Positions 1 through 8,291 of a DNA stretch of 13,200 bases are shown here, piece after piece (the first letter of the stretch is position 1; each line of letters starts with the position of its first letter). The notes under the pieces were generated by a model that had not been told where the DNA came from, searched no databases, and was given only the letters and a program-made list of their open reading frames with translations. Location: the NCBI GenBank assembly GCA_002067855.1, contig MVQS01000106.1, positions 1-13,200 on the forward strand, written 5' to 3'. The stretch is from Syntrophaceae bacterium PtaB.Bin038. Lineage in GTDB: Bacteria; Desulfobacterota; Syntrophia; Syntrophales; UBA2192. The position numbers were made by a program, and so were the translations under genes.

Positions 1-569
1 AAGAGATCATGCAGGCGGCCCTCGAGCTGATCGCGGAACAGGGGTTTCACGGGGCCCCCATGGCCATGATCGCCGGCAGGGCCGGCGTGGGCGCCGGCAC
101 GATCTACCGCTATTTCGAGAGCAAGGACACGCTGATCGCCGAGGTCTTCAGCGACCTGGAGAGAACGGTGGTGGAATCCCTGATGCAGGGGTACTCCGTC
201 GACAGCCCCCTCCGGGACCGATTCATCCATCTCGCCACCAGGATCATCCGGTATTTCATGGAGAACGCGACCCAGTTCCGGTTCATCGAGCAGTACATGA
301 ATTCCCCGTACGGGTTGACCATGCGCCGGGAGCGGCTGCTGGGGGAGGCGCGGGACATCGATCTCTTCCGGCGTCTCCTGCAGGAGGGGATCGAGCGCGG
401 GGAGTTGAAGGATTTGCCCCTCGCCCTTCATTTCGCCCTGGCCTTCGGGCCCATCCTTTCCCTGCTGCGGGATCACATCCTCGGGTTCCTGGAGCTTGAC
501 GGGGACCTGATCCGCAAAGCCGTCGAGGCCTGCTGGGACGGGGTCAGGAGGCAGGATGCGCCGGGTTGA
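1..569 (+). CDS. TetR/AcrR-family transcriptional regulator (5' partial)
   Basis: Likely ligand-responsive DNA-binding repressor. The first 45 or so visible residues form the family's N-terminal DNA-binding domain: helix 1 (AALELIAEQGF), then a helix-turn-helix with the hallmark GVGAGTIYRYFESKDTLIAEVF. The rest is the all-helical ligand-binding and dimerisation domain, which is poorly conserved, so the ligand cannot be named. An ATG lies at position 9, but the frame is open upstream to base 3 (Glu-Ile before that Met), and TetR proteins normally have several more residues before helix 1. The true start is therefore probably outside the window. The gene lies 75 bp upstream of the RND efflux genes on the same strand, rather than divergent as in acrR-acrAB, so it may be the first gene of the operon and autoregulate it. 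The family call is firm; control of the pump is inferred from position. Confidence 0.93.
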   Translation, partial: EIMQAALELIAEQGFHGAPMAMIAGRAGVGAGTIYRYFESKDTLIAEVFSDLERTVVESLMQGYSVDSPLRDRFIHLATRIIRYFMENATQFRFIEQYMNSPYGLTMRRERLLGEARDIDLFRRLLQEGIERGELKDLPLALHFALAFGPILSLLRDHILGFLELDGDLIRKAVEACWDGVRRQDAPG

Positions 570-586
570 AGCGAAACCGTATTTCC

Positions 587-614
587 CCCCGCTGCCGGTG
601 CCATGGCGGCGGGG
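587..614 (+). promoter_or_regulatory. GC-rich inverted repeat in the tetR/efflux gap
   Basis: A 10-bp arm (CCCCGCTGCC, 587-596) can pair with GGCGGCGGGG (605-614) with one T-G wobble and an 8-nt loop. It is the only clear structure between the regulator and the adaptor gene. No T-run follows, so it is not an intrinsic terminator. It could be a TetR-type operator or an mRNA processing or stabilising hairpin. In such GC-rich DNA a chance palindrome is possible. Confidence 0.3.
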
Positions 615-644
615 AGATGATAAATCGAATCCAAGAGGTGCTGC

Positions 645-1844
645 ATGAACGTCCGCCCGCACATCAAGCTGATCCTCGCCGCCGCGGCCCTGCTTGCGGC
701 GGCCATCCCGGCCGGCTGCCAGAATTCCGGGGCAAAGGCGCCGGGGCCGGCCGGCCCCCCGGAAGTGGCTGTGGTGGAGATGAAACCCGAGCGCGTCGCC
801 ATCACCACGGAGCTGCCGGGTCGGACCTCGGCGTACCTCGTCGCCGAGGTGAGGCCCCAGGTGAGCGGCATCATCCAGAACCGCCTCTTCAAGGAGGGCT
901 CCGACGTGAAGGCGGGCGAGGTGCTCTACCAGATCGACCCGGCGACGTACCAGGCCGCCTACGACAGCGCCAGGGCGGCGCTCGCCCGGGCGGAGGCCAA
1001 CATCACCGCCATCCGGGTGCGGGCGGAGCGCTACCGGGAGCTCGTGGAGATCAAGGCCGTGAGCCGGCAGGAATACGACGACGCGGCGGCGGCCCTCAAG
1101 CAGGCCGAGGCGGAGATCGCCGCCGGCAAGGCGGCCGTGGAGGCCGCGCGGATCAACCTGGGGTACACCCGGGTGACGGCGCCGATTGCCGGGCGCATCG
1201 GCAAATCGTCGGTCACCGTGGGTGCGCTGGTCACGGCGAACCAGCCGTTGCCCCTGGCGACCATTCAGCAGATCGACCCGGTCTACGTCGACGTCACCCA
1301 GTCCAGCGCCGCGCTGCTGCGGCTGCAGCAGAGCATGGCGAGGGGCGCGCTCAGGCGCGACAGCGCAAACCGGGCCCGGGTCAGGCTCATCCTGGAAGAC
1401 GGCACCCCCTATCCCCTGGAAGGAACGCTCCAGTTCCAGGACATCACGGTGGACCCGACGACGGGCTCGACCATCCTGCGGGTCGTGTTCCCCAACCCGA
1501 AGAGGATCCTGCTGCCGGGCATGTTCGCCCGTGCCGTCCTGGAGGAGGGGGTCAACGAGCAGGCGCTCCTCGTCCCGCAGCAGGGCGTCAGCCGGGACGT
1601 GAAGGGCAACCCGTTTGCCCTGGTTGTCGACCCCGACGGCAGGGTGCAGCAGCGCGTCATCGCGCTGGACCGCACCCTCGGCGACAGGTGGCTCGTCTCG
1701 GACGGCCTTGCCCCCGGCGACCGGGTGATCGTCGAGGGGGTGCAGAAGGTCAGGCCCGGCACCGCCGTGAAGGCCGTTCCCTACGATGCGGCGAAGGCAG
1801 GGCAGGCAAACACGGCCGCGCCTCCGGCCGCTGCGGAAAAGTGA
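645..1844 (+). CDS. RND efflux periplasmic adaptor (membrane fusion) lipoprotein, AcrA/MexA type
   Basis: Bridges the inner-membrane RND pump and the outer-membrane channel across the periplasm. The 399-residue protein begins with a lipoprotein signal: basic N-terminus, an Ala/Leu-rich core and a lipobox ending IPAGC, with the lipidated cysteine at residue 25. After a flexible Gly/Pro-rich linker come the first half of the lipoyl/barrel-sandwich domain (around LPGRTSAYLVAEVRPQVSG), a long alpha-helical hairpin at about residues 100-170 (the channel-contacting part), and the second lipoyl half with the family sequence RVTAPIAGRIG. The beta-barrel and membrane-proximal domains fill the C-terminal half (VDPTTGSTILRVVFPN; LLPGMFARAVLEEG). 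Length is normal for AcrA/MexA. AGAGGTG at 634-640 lies close before the ATG. The pump gene follows after 12 nt. The family is certain; the exact substrate range is unknown. Confidence 0.96.
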   Translation: MNVRPHIKLILAAAALLAAAIPAGCQNSGAKAPGPAGPPEVAVVEMKPERVAITTELPGRTSAYLVAEVRPQVSGIIQNRLFKEGSDVKAGEVLYQIDPATYQAAYDSARAALARAEANITAIRVRAERYRELVEIKAVSRQEYDDAAAALKQAEAEIAAGKAAVEAARINLGYTRVTAPIAGRIGKSSVTVGALVTANQPLPLATIQQIDPVYVDVTQSSAALLRLQQSMARGALRRDSANRARVRLILEDGTPYPLEGTLQFQDITVDPTTGSTILRVVFPNPKRILLPGMFARAVLEEGVNEQALLVPQQGVSRDVKGNPFALVVDPDGRVQQRVIALDRTLGDRWLVSDGLAPGDRVIVEGVQKVRPGTAVKAVPYDAAKAGQANTAAPPAAAEK

Positions 1845-1856
1845 GGGAGGCACGCG

Positions 1857-4800
1857 ATGCTGTCGAGATTCTTTCTGGATCGCCCCGTCTTCGCGTGGGT
1901 CATCGCCATCATCATCATGTCCGCAGGCGGGCTTGCGATCTACAACCTGCCCGTCGCGCAGTATCCCCCCATCGCGCCGCCGTCCATCGCCATCACCGCC
2001 TTCTACCCGGGGGCCTCGGCGGAGACCGTCGAGAACAGCGTCACGCAGATCATCGAGCAGAAGATGACCGGCTTCGACCGGATGCTGTACCTCTCGGCGA
2101 CGAGCGATTCCTCCGGGTCGTCCCGCATCGAGCTGACCTTCGCCCCGGGCACGGACCCGGATCTTGCCTGGGCGCAGGTGCAGAACAAGCTCCAGCTCGC
2201 CATGCCGAGCCTGCCGGAGGTCGTCGGCAACCAGGGGGTCAAGGTCAGCAAGTCCACCCGGAACTGGCTGATGCTCGTGGGCCTCATCTCGGAGGACGGC
2301 AGCATGGACGGCAACGACCTGCGGGACTACGCCCAGTCCAACCTGGAAAAGGTGCTCTCCCGGGTTCCCGGGGTCGGCGAGGTCGAGATCTTCGGCTCCC
2401 AGTACGCCATGCGCATCTGGCTCGACCCCGGCAAACTCACCGACTACGGCATGACGATCCAGGACGTCATCGCGTCGCTCAGGGCCTACAACGTCGAGGT
2501 GTCCGCCGGGCAGTTCGGCGGCGCGCCCGCCGTGAAGGGACAGCGTCTCAACGCCGCCATCGTCGTGCAGAGCATGCTCAGGACGCCCGAGGAGTTCGCC
2601 GCGGTCCCCCTGCGCACCAACCCCGACGGCTCCGTCGTCCGCGTCCGGAACGTGGGCCGCACGGAGCTGGGGACCGAGCTCTATGACATCCAGGGGTACC
2701 ACAACGGCCGGCCGGCCGCCGTGCTGGCCGTCCGTCAGGCCGCCGGGGCCAACGCCCTGCAGACGGCCGACAACGTCAGGGCCAAGATGGAGGAGATGAG
2801 CCGCTACTTCCCCCCCGGCATGAAGGTCATCTACCCCTACGACACGACGCCCTTCGTTCGGGTGGCCATCAACGAGGTGGTCAAGACGCTCTTCGAGGCC
2901 ATCGCGCTCGTGTTCCTGGTCATGTACCTGTTCATGGGCAACCTGCGGGCCACCCTCATCCCCACGATCGCCGTGCCGGTCGTCCTCCTCGGGACCTTCG
3001 GGATCCTGGGGCTCTTCGGGTTTTCCATCAACATGCTGACCATGTTCGCCATGGTGCTGGCCATCGGCCTGCTTGTCGACGACGCCATCGTCGTCGTGGA
3101 GAACGTGGAGCGGATCATGAGCGAGGAGGGCCTCCCGCCCCGGGAGGCCACGGCCAGGTCCATGGACCAGATCACGAGCGCCCTGATCGGGATCGGGCTC
3201 GTGCTCTCGGCCGTCTTCGGCCCCATGGCCTTCTTCCCCGGTTCCACGGGCGTCATCTACCGGCAGTTCTCCATCACCGTCATCTCCGCGATGCTGCTGT
3301 CCGTGCTGGTGGCCCTGATCCTCACGCCGGTGCTCTGCGCCACCCTGCTCAAGCCCGTCCCCAGGGGACATGAGCCTGCGGAGAACGCCGTCTGGTTCCT
3401 GCGGCCCTTCTTCCTGTGGTTCGACAGCCGGTTCTTTCGGGTCCGCGATCTGTACATGCGCCTGGTCCGCCGTTCCATCACGAACAAGCTGCGGTACCTG
3501 GCCGTCTTCGTCGTGATCGTGGCGGCCATGGGTGTCCTGTTCCTGCGCATGCCCACGGCCTATCTCCCCGACGAGGACCAGGGCATCCTGCTGGTGCAGG
3601 CCCTGCTCCCCGCCAACTCGACCCTGGAGCAGACCGACGCGGTCATGAGCCGCGTCCGGGACTATTTCCTGGAGCACGAGAAGGAGGCGGTCGAGTCGGT
3701 CATGGCGGTCTCCGGCATCAACTTCTCGGGCCGGGGGCAGAATGCGGGCATGGCCTTCGTCAAGATGAGGGACTGGGACCTCCGCGACCGGCCGGACCTG
3801 AAGGTGGGCGCCGTCGCCGGGCGGGCCATGGGGGAGATCTCGCGGATCCGCAACGCCATGGTGTTCGCCTTCGCGCCCCCGTCGGTCGTGGAGCTGGGGG
3901 TGTCCAAGGGATTCGATCTCCAGCTGGTGGACCGCGGCGGCCTGGGCCACGCCAGGCTCATGGAGGCCCGGAACCGGTTTCTCGGCATGGCGGCCCGTTC
4001 CGACACGATCACCAAGGTGAGGCCCAACGGGCTGGAGGACGTGCCCGAGTACCGCGTCGACGTGGACTGGGACAGGGCCGGCGCCCTGGGCGTGCCCATC
4101 TCCTCGATCCACCACACGATCTCCGCGGCCTTCGGGAGCGCCTACGTCAACGACTTCATCCAGGCCGGCCGCGTCAAGCGTGTCTATGTCCAGGCCGACG
4201 CCCCCTTCCGCATGCTGCCCACCGACCTGGAGAGACTCCACGTGCGCAACGCCGCGGGCCGCATGGTGCCCTTCTCCTCCTTCGCCTCCGGTTCCTGGAC
4301 GACGGGCTCCCCCCGTCTGGAGCGCTTCAACGGCTTCCCGTCCATCAACATCCTGGGCGAGGCGGCCCCCGGGAGGAGCTCCGGCGAGGCCATGCAGGCC
4401 GTGGAGGCCTTCGTCCGGGAGCTGCCCCAGGGCGTCGGCTACGACTGGCAGGGCATCTCCTACCAGGAGAGGATGGCGAGCGCCCAGGCGCCGCTGCTGT
4501 ACGCCTTCTCCATCTTCGTGATCTTCCTGTGCCTGGCGGCGCTCTACGAGAGCTGGCCCATCCCGATCTCGGTCCTGCTCGTCCTGCCCCTGGGGGTCAT
4601 CGGCGGCGTCATCGCCTCGAGCCTCCGCGGCCTGCCCAACGACGTGTACTTCCAGATCGGCGTGCTGACCACCCTGGGCCTGACCACCAAGAACGCGATC
4701 CTGATCGTCCAGTTCGCCAAGGCGGGCGTGGAGCAGGGGATGGGGCTGGTCGAGGCCACCCTGGAGGGGGCGAGGCTGCGCTTCCGCCCGATCGTCATGA

Positions 4801-5129
4801 CGTCGCTCGCCTTCGGCTTCGGCGTCCTCCCCCTGGCCGTTGCGACCGGGGCAGGGGCGGGGGCCATGAATGCCATCGGAACGGGCGTCCTCGGGGGCAT
4901 GGTGACCGCCACGATCCTGGTGATCCTCTTCACGCCCCTCTTCTTCGTGCTCATCGAGACGTTCCTCGGCAAGGGCCGCGGAGGGGCCGCCGTCGCGTCG
5001 GGCGGCGGCCATCCGTCCCCGGCGGCGCTGAAGGAAACGCTTGCGGGCATGAGGGAGCGGCTGTCCGCGAAGCGCACGCGCAGGGAAACAACCCCGGCAG
5101 ACGATGGGACTCCACCGGAGGATCGATGA
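1857..5129 (+). CDS. RND multidrug efflux pump, AcrB/MexB-like (HAE1 family)
   Basis: Inner-membrane proton/drug antiporter that works as a homotrimer and exports hydrophobic and amphiphilic compounds. The protein has 1090 residues with the classical duplicated layout: TM1 at about 10-28, a large periplasmic porter/docking loop, TM2-TM7 at about 338-560, a second periplasmic loop, then TM8-TM12. The proton-relay pair is present as D408-D409 in TM4 (GLLVDDAIVVVENV), and the partner lysine is K945 in TM10 (GLTTKNAILIVQFAK). HAE1 signatures include YPPIAPPSIAITAFYPGASA near the N-terminus, GGAPAVKGQRLNA in the first loop, and GAGAMNAIGTGVLGGM near the C-terminus. A hydrophilic basic tail of about 50 residues follows TM12 and makes the protein some 40 residues longer than E. 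coli AcrB. The start is preceded by GAGGGAGG. Its stop codon is 1 nt from the start of the outer-membrane gene, implying translational coupling. Natural substrates cannot be read from the sequence. Confidence 0.97.
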   Translation: MLSRFFLDRPVFAWVIAIIIMSAGGLAIYNLPVAQYPPIAPPSIAITAFYPGASAETVENSVTQIIEQKMTGFDRMLYLSATSDSSGSSRIELTFAPGTDPDLAWAQVQNKLQLAMPSLPEVVGNQGVKVSKSTRNWLMLVGLISEDGSMDGNDLRDYAQSNLEKVLSRVPGVGEVEIFGSQYAMRIWLDPGKLTDYGMTIQDVIASLRAYNVEVSAGQFGGAPAVKGQRLNAAIVVQSMLRTPEEFAAVPLRTNPDGSVVRVRNVGRTELGTELYDIQGYHNGRPAAVLAVRQAAGANALQTADNVRAKMEEMSRYFPPGMKVIYPYDTTPFVRVAINEVVKTLFEAIALVFLVMYLFMGNLRATLIPTIAVPVVLLGTFGILGLFGFSINMLTMFAMVLAIGLLVDDAIVVVENVERIMSEEGLPPREATARSMDQITSALIGIGLVLSAVFGPMAFFPGSTGVIYRQFSITVISAMLLSVLVALILTPVLCATLLKPVPRGHEPAENAVWFLRPFFLWFDSRFFRVRDLYMRLVRRSITNKLRYLAVFVVIVAAMGVLFLRMPTAYLPDEDQGILLVQALLPANSTLEQTDAVMSRVRDYFLEHEKEAVESVMAVSGINFSGRGQNAGMAFVKMRDWDLRDRPDLKVGAVAGRAMGEISRIRNAMVFAFAPPSVVELGVSKGFDLQLVDRGGLGHARLMEARNRFLGMAARSDTITKVRPNGLEDVPEYRVDVDWDRAGALGVPISSIHHTISAAFGSAYVNDFIQAGRVKRVYVQADAPFRMLPTDLERLHVRNAAGRMVPFSSFASGSWTTGSPRLERFNGFPSINILGEAAPGRSSGEAMQAVEAFVRELPQGVGYDWQGISYQERMASAQAPLLYAFSIFVIFLCLAALYESWPIPISVLLVLPLGVIGGVIASSLRGLPNDVYFQIGVLTTLGLTTKNAILIVQFAKAGVEQGMGLVEATLEGARLRFRPIVMTSLAFGFGVLPLAVATGAGAGAMNAIGTGVLGGMVTATILVILFTPLFFVLIETFLGKGRGGAAVASGGGHPSPAALKETLAGMRERLSAKRTRRETTPADDGTPPEDR

Positions 5130-5130
5130 T

Positions 5131-6531
5131 ATGTGCAGGACCTTTCTTCTCTTGCTGACCGTTGCGTTCCTGGGGGGGTGCTCCCTGGCGCCGACGTACA
5201 CGCGGCCCGAGGCCCCCGTGCCCGCCGCCTGGCCGGGCGTTGCCTCCGGGCAACAGGCGGACAGGCCGACGGAGGCCGCCGCCGACGTCGCGTGGAAGGA
5301 CTTCTTCGTCGACGAGAAGCTGCGGCAGGTCATCGGCCTGGCGCTCTCCAACAACCGCGACCTGCGCGCGGCCTCCCTGAACGTCGAACGGACCCAGGCC
5401 CTTTACCGGATCCAGCGGGCGGAGCTGCTCCCGGCCGTGAATGCCGGCGGGACGTTCAGCAAGGAGAGGGTGCCGGGCATCCTCTCGCAGAGCGGCCAGC
5501 CGAAGACCACGGAACTCTACAACGTCAGCGTGGGCGTCAGCGCCTGGGAGATCGATCTCTTCGGCCGCATCCGGAACCTGGGCGATGCGGCCCTCGAGCA
5601 GTACTTCGCCGTCGAGCAGGCCCGCGCGGGCGCGCAGATTTCGCTGGTGGCCGCAGTGGCCGGCGCCTACCTGGCGCTTGCCGCCGACCGCGAGAATCTC
5701 GAGCTCGCCCGGTCGACGCTCGAGACCCAGCAGGAGACCTACGAGATGATCCGGCGCCGCACCGAGGTCGGCGCCTCCTCCGATCTCGACCTGCGCCAGG
5801 CCCAGACCCGGGTGGAGGCGGCGCGGGCGGACATCGCCCGGTACACGGGCCAGGTGGCCCTCGACGAGAACGCCCTGACCCTGCTCGTCGGCTCTCCCGT
5901 CCCGCGGGAGCTCCTTCCCGACGCGCTGAGCGACGTGGCGGAGCCGCGGGATTTCACCCCGGGCCTGCCCTCCGAGGTGCTGCAGCGGCGCCCGGACATC
6001 GTGGCGGCGGAGCATCAGCTCAAGGCGGCCCACGCGAACATCGGCGCCGCCCGGGCGGCCTTCTTCCCCCGCATCACGCTCACCACGAGCATCGGCACGA
6101 CGAGCGACCAGCTCTCCGGGCTCTTCACGTCCGGCTCCGAGACCTGGAGCTTCGTGCCGCGCATCGTCGTGCCGATCTTCGACGCCCGAACGTGGGCGGC
6201 CTACGACGTGACGAAGGTGGACCGGGAGATCGCCCTGGCCCAGTACGAGAAGGCGATCCAGACGGGCTTCCGGGAAGTGGCCGACACGCTGGCCCAGCGC
6301 GCAACCCTCGGGGATCAGCTCCGGGCCCAGCAATCCCTCGTGGAGGCCTCCGAGGTCAGCTATCGCCTCTCCGATGCGCGCTACACCCGGGGGATCGACA
6401 GCTACCTGCGCGTCCTGGACGCGCAGCGCTCGCTCTACGGCGCACAGCAGGGACTCATCGCCGTCCGCCTGGCCCGGCTCGCCAACCTGGTGACCCTCTA
6501 CAAGGTGCTGGGGGGAGGGGGCGCCTTTTGA
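5131..6531 (+). CDS. RND efflux outer-membrane channel lipoprotein, OprM/NodT family
   Basis: Outer-membrane factor that forms the TolC-like trimeric exit duct for the pump encoded just upstream. I chose ATG 5131 over the in-frame ATG at 5104: GGAGGA at 5117-5122 lies 8 nt before it, the 5104 start would lie well inside the pump gene, and starting at 5131 gives a clean lipoprotein signal (MCRTFLLLLTVAFLGGC, lipidated Cys17). The 466-residue mature-type sequence has the NodT-family opening (SLAPTYTRPEAPVPAAW) and two internally similar outer-membrane-efflux repeats: an early one around SNNRDLRAASLNVERT and a later one around RRPDIVAAEHQLKAAHANIGAARAAFFPRITL. Those helical segments build the periplasmic tunnel. 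Length is typical for OprM. The one-nucleotide gap from the pump stop supports one operon. Confidence 0.96.
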   Translation: MCRTFLLLLTVAFLGGCSLAPTYTRPEAPVPAAWPGVASGQQADRPTEAAADVAWKDFFVDEKLRQVIGLALSNNRDLRAASLNVERTQALYRIQRAELLPAVNAGGTFSKERVPGILSQSGQPKTTELYNVSVGVSAWEIDLFGRIRNLGDAALEQYFAVEQARAGAQISLVAAVAGAYLALAADRENLELARSTLETQQETYEMIRRRTEVGASSDLDLRQAQTRVEAARADIARYTGQVALDENALTLLVGSPVPRELLPDALSDVAEPRDFTPGLPSEVLQRRPDIVAAEHQLKAAHANIGAARAAFFPRITLTTSIGTTSDQLSGLFTSGSETWSFVPRIVVPIFDARTWAAYDVTKVDREIALAQYEKAIQTGFREVADTLAQRATLGDQLRAQQSLVEASEVSYRLSDARYTRGIDSYLRVLDAQRSLYGAQQGLIAVRLARLANLVTLYKVLGGGGAF

Positions 6532-6550
6532 TGTGGGGGAGGTGAAATCG

Positions 6551-7543
6551 ATGAGCAAGCGCCGAAAAAGAGCCTCCGGAGCGCCCGTCTCTGACCGCCC
6601 GGAGGCAGGACACGGCCACCTTTTCGAGAACACCGGCGAAGGGATATTCCAGACCTCCGTGTCGGGACGGATTCTGAACGTCAACCCGGCCCTGGCGCGA
6701 TTGTTCGGCTACCGCTCCCCGGGGGAGATGAAGAGGGTCATCCGGGACGTGTCCAGGCAGATCTACGCGGATCGCCGCCTGCGGGGGAACATCCTTCGCA
6801 GGGTCGAGGCCCGCGGGCACGCCGGGTTCGAGTTCCAGTTCCGCCGGAGGGACGGATCCCCGGGCTGGGGATACGTGAGCAAGCACGCCGTGCGCAACGC
6901 CCGGGGGAAGACCCTGTACTATGAGGGGTATTTCCTGGACATGACGCGCCACAAGGAGTTGGAGGATCGGTTGCAGCGGTCGCGGACCCTTCTCGAGCAG
7001 CGTGTCGCCGAGAGGACGCAGACGATCGAACAGCTGAACCGGGAACTCGCCGCGGACATTGCGGAGCGCAAGAAGATCGAGAAGGAACTGCGGGCCCGCG
7101 AAAAGGAACTCAAGCGCCGCGCCGTGAAGCTCGAGGCGTTCAACATCACCCTGCGCACGCTGCTGGAACAGCGGGAGGCCGATCGGAACGAGATCGAGCG
7201 CCGGATCCTGACCAACATCGACGAACTGGTCATGCCCTGCATCGAGCGGCTCAAGGGCACCGTGCTGACGAAACCGGCGCACGCGCTTGTCCAGAATCTC
7301 CAGGAGACCCTGCGGGCGCTCACCTCCCCCTTCCTGAGCCGGCTCAAGGCGAGTGCCTGTTTGACCGCGACGGAGCTCCAGATCGCCGATTACATCAAGA
7401 GGGGGAAGAGCTCCAAGCAGATCGGGGCTCTCATGCGTCTCTCCCCGGGCACCGTCGACTTCCACAGGAACCGGATCCGCAGGAAATTGAACCTCCGCGG
7501 CAAGAAGGTCAGCCTCCAGGCCTATCTCCTGGACCAGGCCTGA
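6551..7543 (+). CDS. PAS domain / coiled-coil / LuxR-type HTH regulator
   Basis: Predicted one-component, cytoplasmic transcription regulator of 330 residues. A basic N-terminus is followed by a PAS sensor domain at about 22-132 (LFENTGEGIFQTSVSGRI, FGYRSPGEM, and the closing YYEGYFLDMTRHKELEDRL). A long charged coiled coil occupies about 134-240. A LuxR/GerE helix-turn-helix lies at about 268-325 (LTATELQIADYIKRGKSSKQIG and LSPGTVDFHRNRIRRKL). No receiver or autoinducer-binding domain is visible. An earlier GTG at 6533 is in frame, but ATG 6551 has GGAGG at 6538-6542 with an ideal 8-nt gap. The outer-membrane-channel stop overlaps an ATG (TGATG, 6529-6533) that opens a four-codon ORF ending just before this gene; coupled translation is possible. 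The 19-nt spacing puts the gene in the efflux operon, so it may sense a pump-related signal. The PAS ligand is unknown. Confidence 0.9.
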   Translation: MSKRRKRASGAPVSDRPEAGHGHLFENTGEGIFQTSVSGRILNVNPALARLFGYRSPGEMKRVIRDVSRQIYADRRLRGNILRRVEARGHAGFEFQFRRRDGSPGWGYVSKHAVRNARGKTLYYEGYFLDMTRHKELEDRLQRSRTLLEQRVAERTQTIEQLNRELAADIAERKKIEKELRAREKELKRRAVKLEAFNITLRTLLEQREADRNEIERRILTNIDELVMPCIERLKGTVLTKPAHALVQNLQETLRALTSPFLSRLKASACLTATELQIADYIKRGKSSKQIGALMRLSPGTVDFHRNRIRRKLNLRGKKVSLQAYLLDQA

Positions 7544-7570
7544 AGGAAGACCCGCGCGCGCAGAAACGAA

Positions 7571-7599
7571 GAAGGGCAGGCTCGATGAGCCTGCCCTTC
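7571..7599 (-). terminator. 13-bp perfect hairpin between convergent genes
   Basis: GAAGGGCAGGCTC (7571-7583) and GAGCCTGCCCTTC (7587-7599) form a perfect 13-bp stem with a 3-nt loop, placed 28 bp after the PAS-LuxR stop and 43 bp after the convergent transporter stop. On the minus strand the stem is followed by TTCGTTTCTG, a modest U-rich tail. On the plus strand no T-run follows. It therefore fits best as a terminator for the transporter, and perhaps bidirectionally as a 3'-end block for the efflux operon. Confidence 0.7.
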
Positions 7600-7641
7600 G
7601 CGGTGAACGGGGAACGGGAACCGGGATGCCCCCGGATCCGC

Positions 7642-8235
7642 CTACTTCACAAACGGCGCCGGGATCGGGTAGATCACGCGGCCGTACACCGTGTTGCACA
7701 CCACACCGCCGGCGATGTAGACGCCGATCCAGCCGGACACGATCAGCAGCCAGCCCACGATGGGCTTGCCGACGGCGGGATCCATCTTGCCCAGGTCGAG
7801 GCCGACGATGCACCACAGGACGATGTCGATCAGGACCACGAGGATGAAGATGAGCTTGTTGGCCTTCAGGTATGCGGGGGTCACGGCGGTGAGGAAGCCG
7901 GCCCCGGCCATCCAGGTCCAGCCCTCGACGTAGGCGTGGGGGGCCATGCCGAACTTGATCATGAGGAACTTGGACAGCACGCTCAGCGAGGCGCCGAACA
8001 TGAAGAAGGCCGAGAAGAACAGGAAGACGTTGCCGCCCGTGATGTTGTGGTCCTTCAATTCCATGACCGCCGTCGTGTACTGGACGACGCCGCCGCCGAC
8101 GAGCCATGCGAACAGGATGGGCAGGCCCTCAACCTTGACCCAGCCGAGAAACACCGCGGCGAAACCGAAGCAGGCAACCGCGAGGGCGCCCAGACCGGCG
8201 GGCGCCGGAGATGCAAAGGTATGCTCTTGTGCCAT
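7642..8235 (-). CDS. Acetate/succinate uptake transporter, GPR1/FUN34/YaaH (SatP) family
   Basis: Inner-membrane transporter for acetate and related short monocarboxylates or succinate. The 197-residue protein is of normal family length and shows six hydrophobic segments (about 16-32, 38-55, 69-89, 104-122, 127-146 and 158-178). Family features include the N-terminal SPAPAGLGALAVACFGF (a variant of the NPAPLGL signature), a second membrane segment with GGGVVQYTTAVMELKDHNITGG, and the following FLFFSAFFMFGASL. I chose the start at 8235 (MAQEHTF) over the upstream in-frame ATG at 8271: AGGAGG lies 10 nt before it (8246-8251), and the shorter form matches the family. The gene stands alone, convergent with the efflux operon and divergent from the kinase. 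The signature's usual first Asn is Ser and its Leu is Ala, so substrate preference could differ. Direction of flow (uptake or release) cannot be told from sequence. Confidence 0.92.
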   Translation of the reverse strand: MAQEHTFASPAPAGLGALAVACFGFAAVFLGWVKVEGLPILFAWLVGGGVVQYTTAVMELKDHNITGGNVFLFFSAFFMFGASLSVLSKFLMIKFGMAPHAYVEGWTWMAGAGFLTAVTPAYLKANKLIFILVVLIDIVLWCIVGLDLGKMDPAVGKPIVGWLLIVSGWIGVYIAGGVVCNTVYGRVIYPIPAPFVK

Positions 8236-8258
8236 GATGACGAGTCCTCCTTTTTTGC

Positions 8259-8289
8259 CGGTAAAATGCATTCATGAATCGGTAAAATG
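8259..8289 (-). promoter_or_regulatory. Paired direct repeats around a palindrome upstream of the acetate transporter
   Basis: CGGTAAAATG occurs at 8259-8268 and again at 8280-8289, exactly 21 bp apart (two helical turns). The perfect palindrome ATTCATGAAT (8270-8279) lies between them. The block sits 8 bp upstream of the transporter's Shine-Dalgarno, so a protein bound here would block transcription or cover the mRNA leader. No convincing -35/-10 pair was found upstream of the transporter, so the promoter itself is not assigned. Confidence 0.45.
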
Positions 8290-8291
8290 GG

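Noticed and set aside
566..2686. A 706-codon plus-strand ORF overlapping the adaptor and pump genes
   Set aside because: Gly/Arg/Pro-rich composition without any domain, in another frame of two clear genes; such frames stay open by chance in GC-rich coding DNA.
3416..5158. A 580-codon plus-strand ORF inside the pump gene
   Set aside because: Same kind of out-of-frame artefact; low-complexity Arg/Gly/Pro/Ala translation with no recognisable motif.
4951..6684. Long minus-strand ORF opposite the outer-membrane channel gene
   Set aside because: Antisense shadow of a confidently identified gene; composition rich in Arg/Gly/Leu and no family features.
6455..8107. 550-codon minus-strand ORF spanning the PAS-LuxR gene and the transporter
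   Set aside because: It runs antisense to one real gene and out of frame through another, and crosses the hairpin between them.
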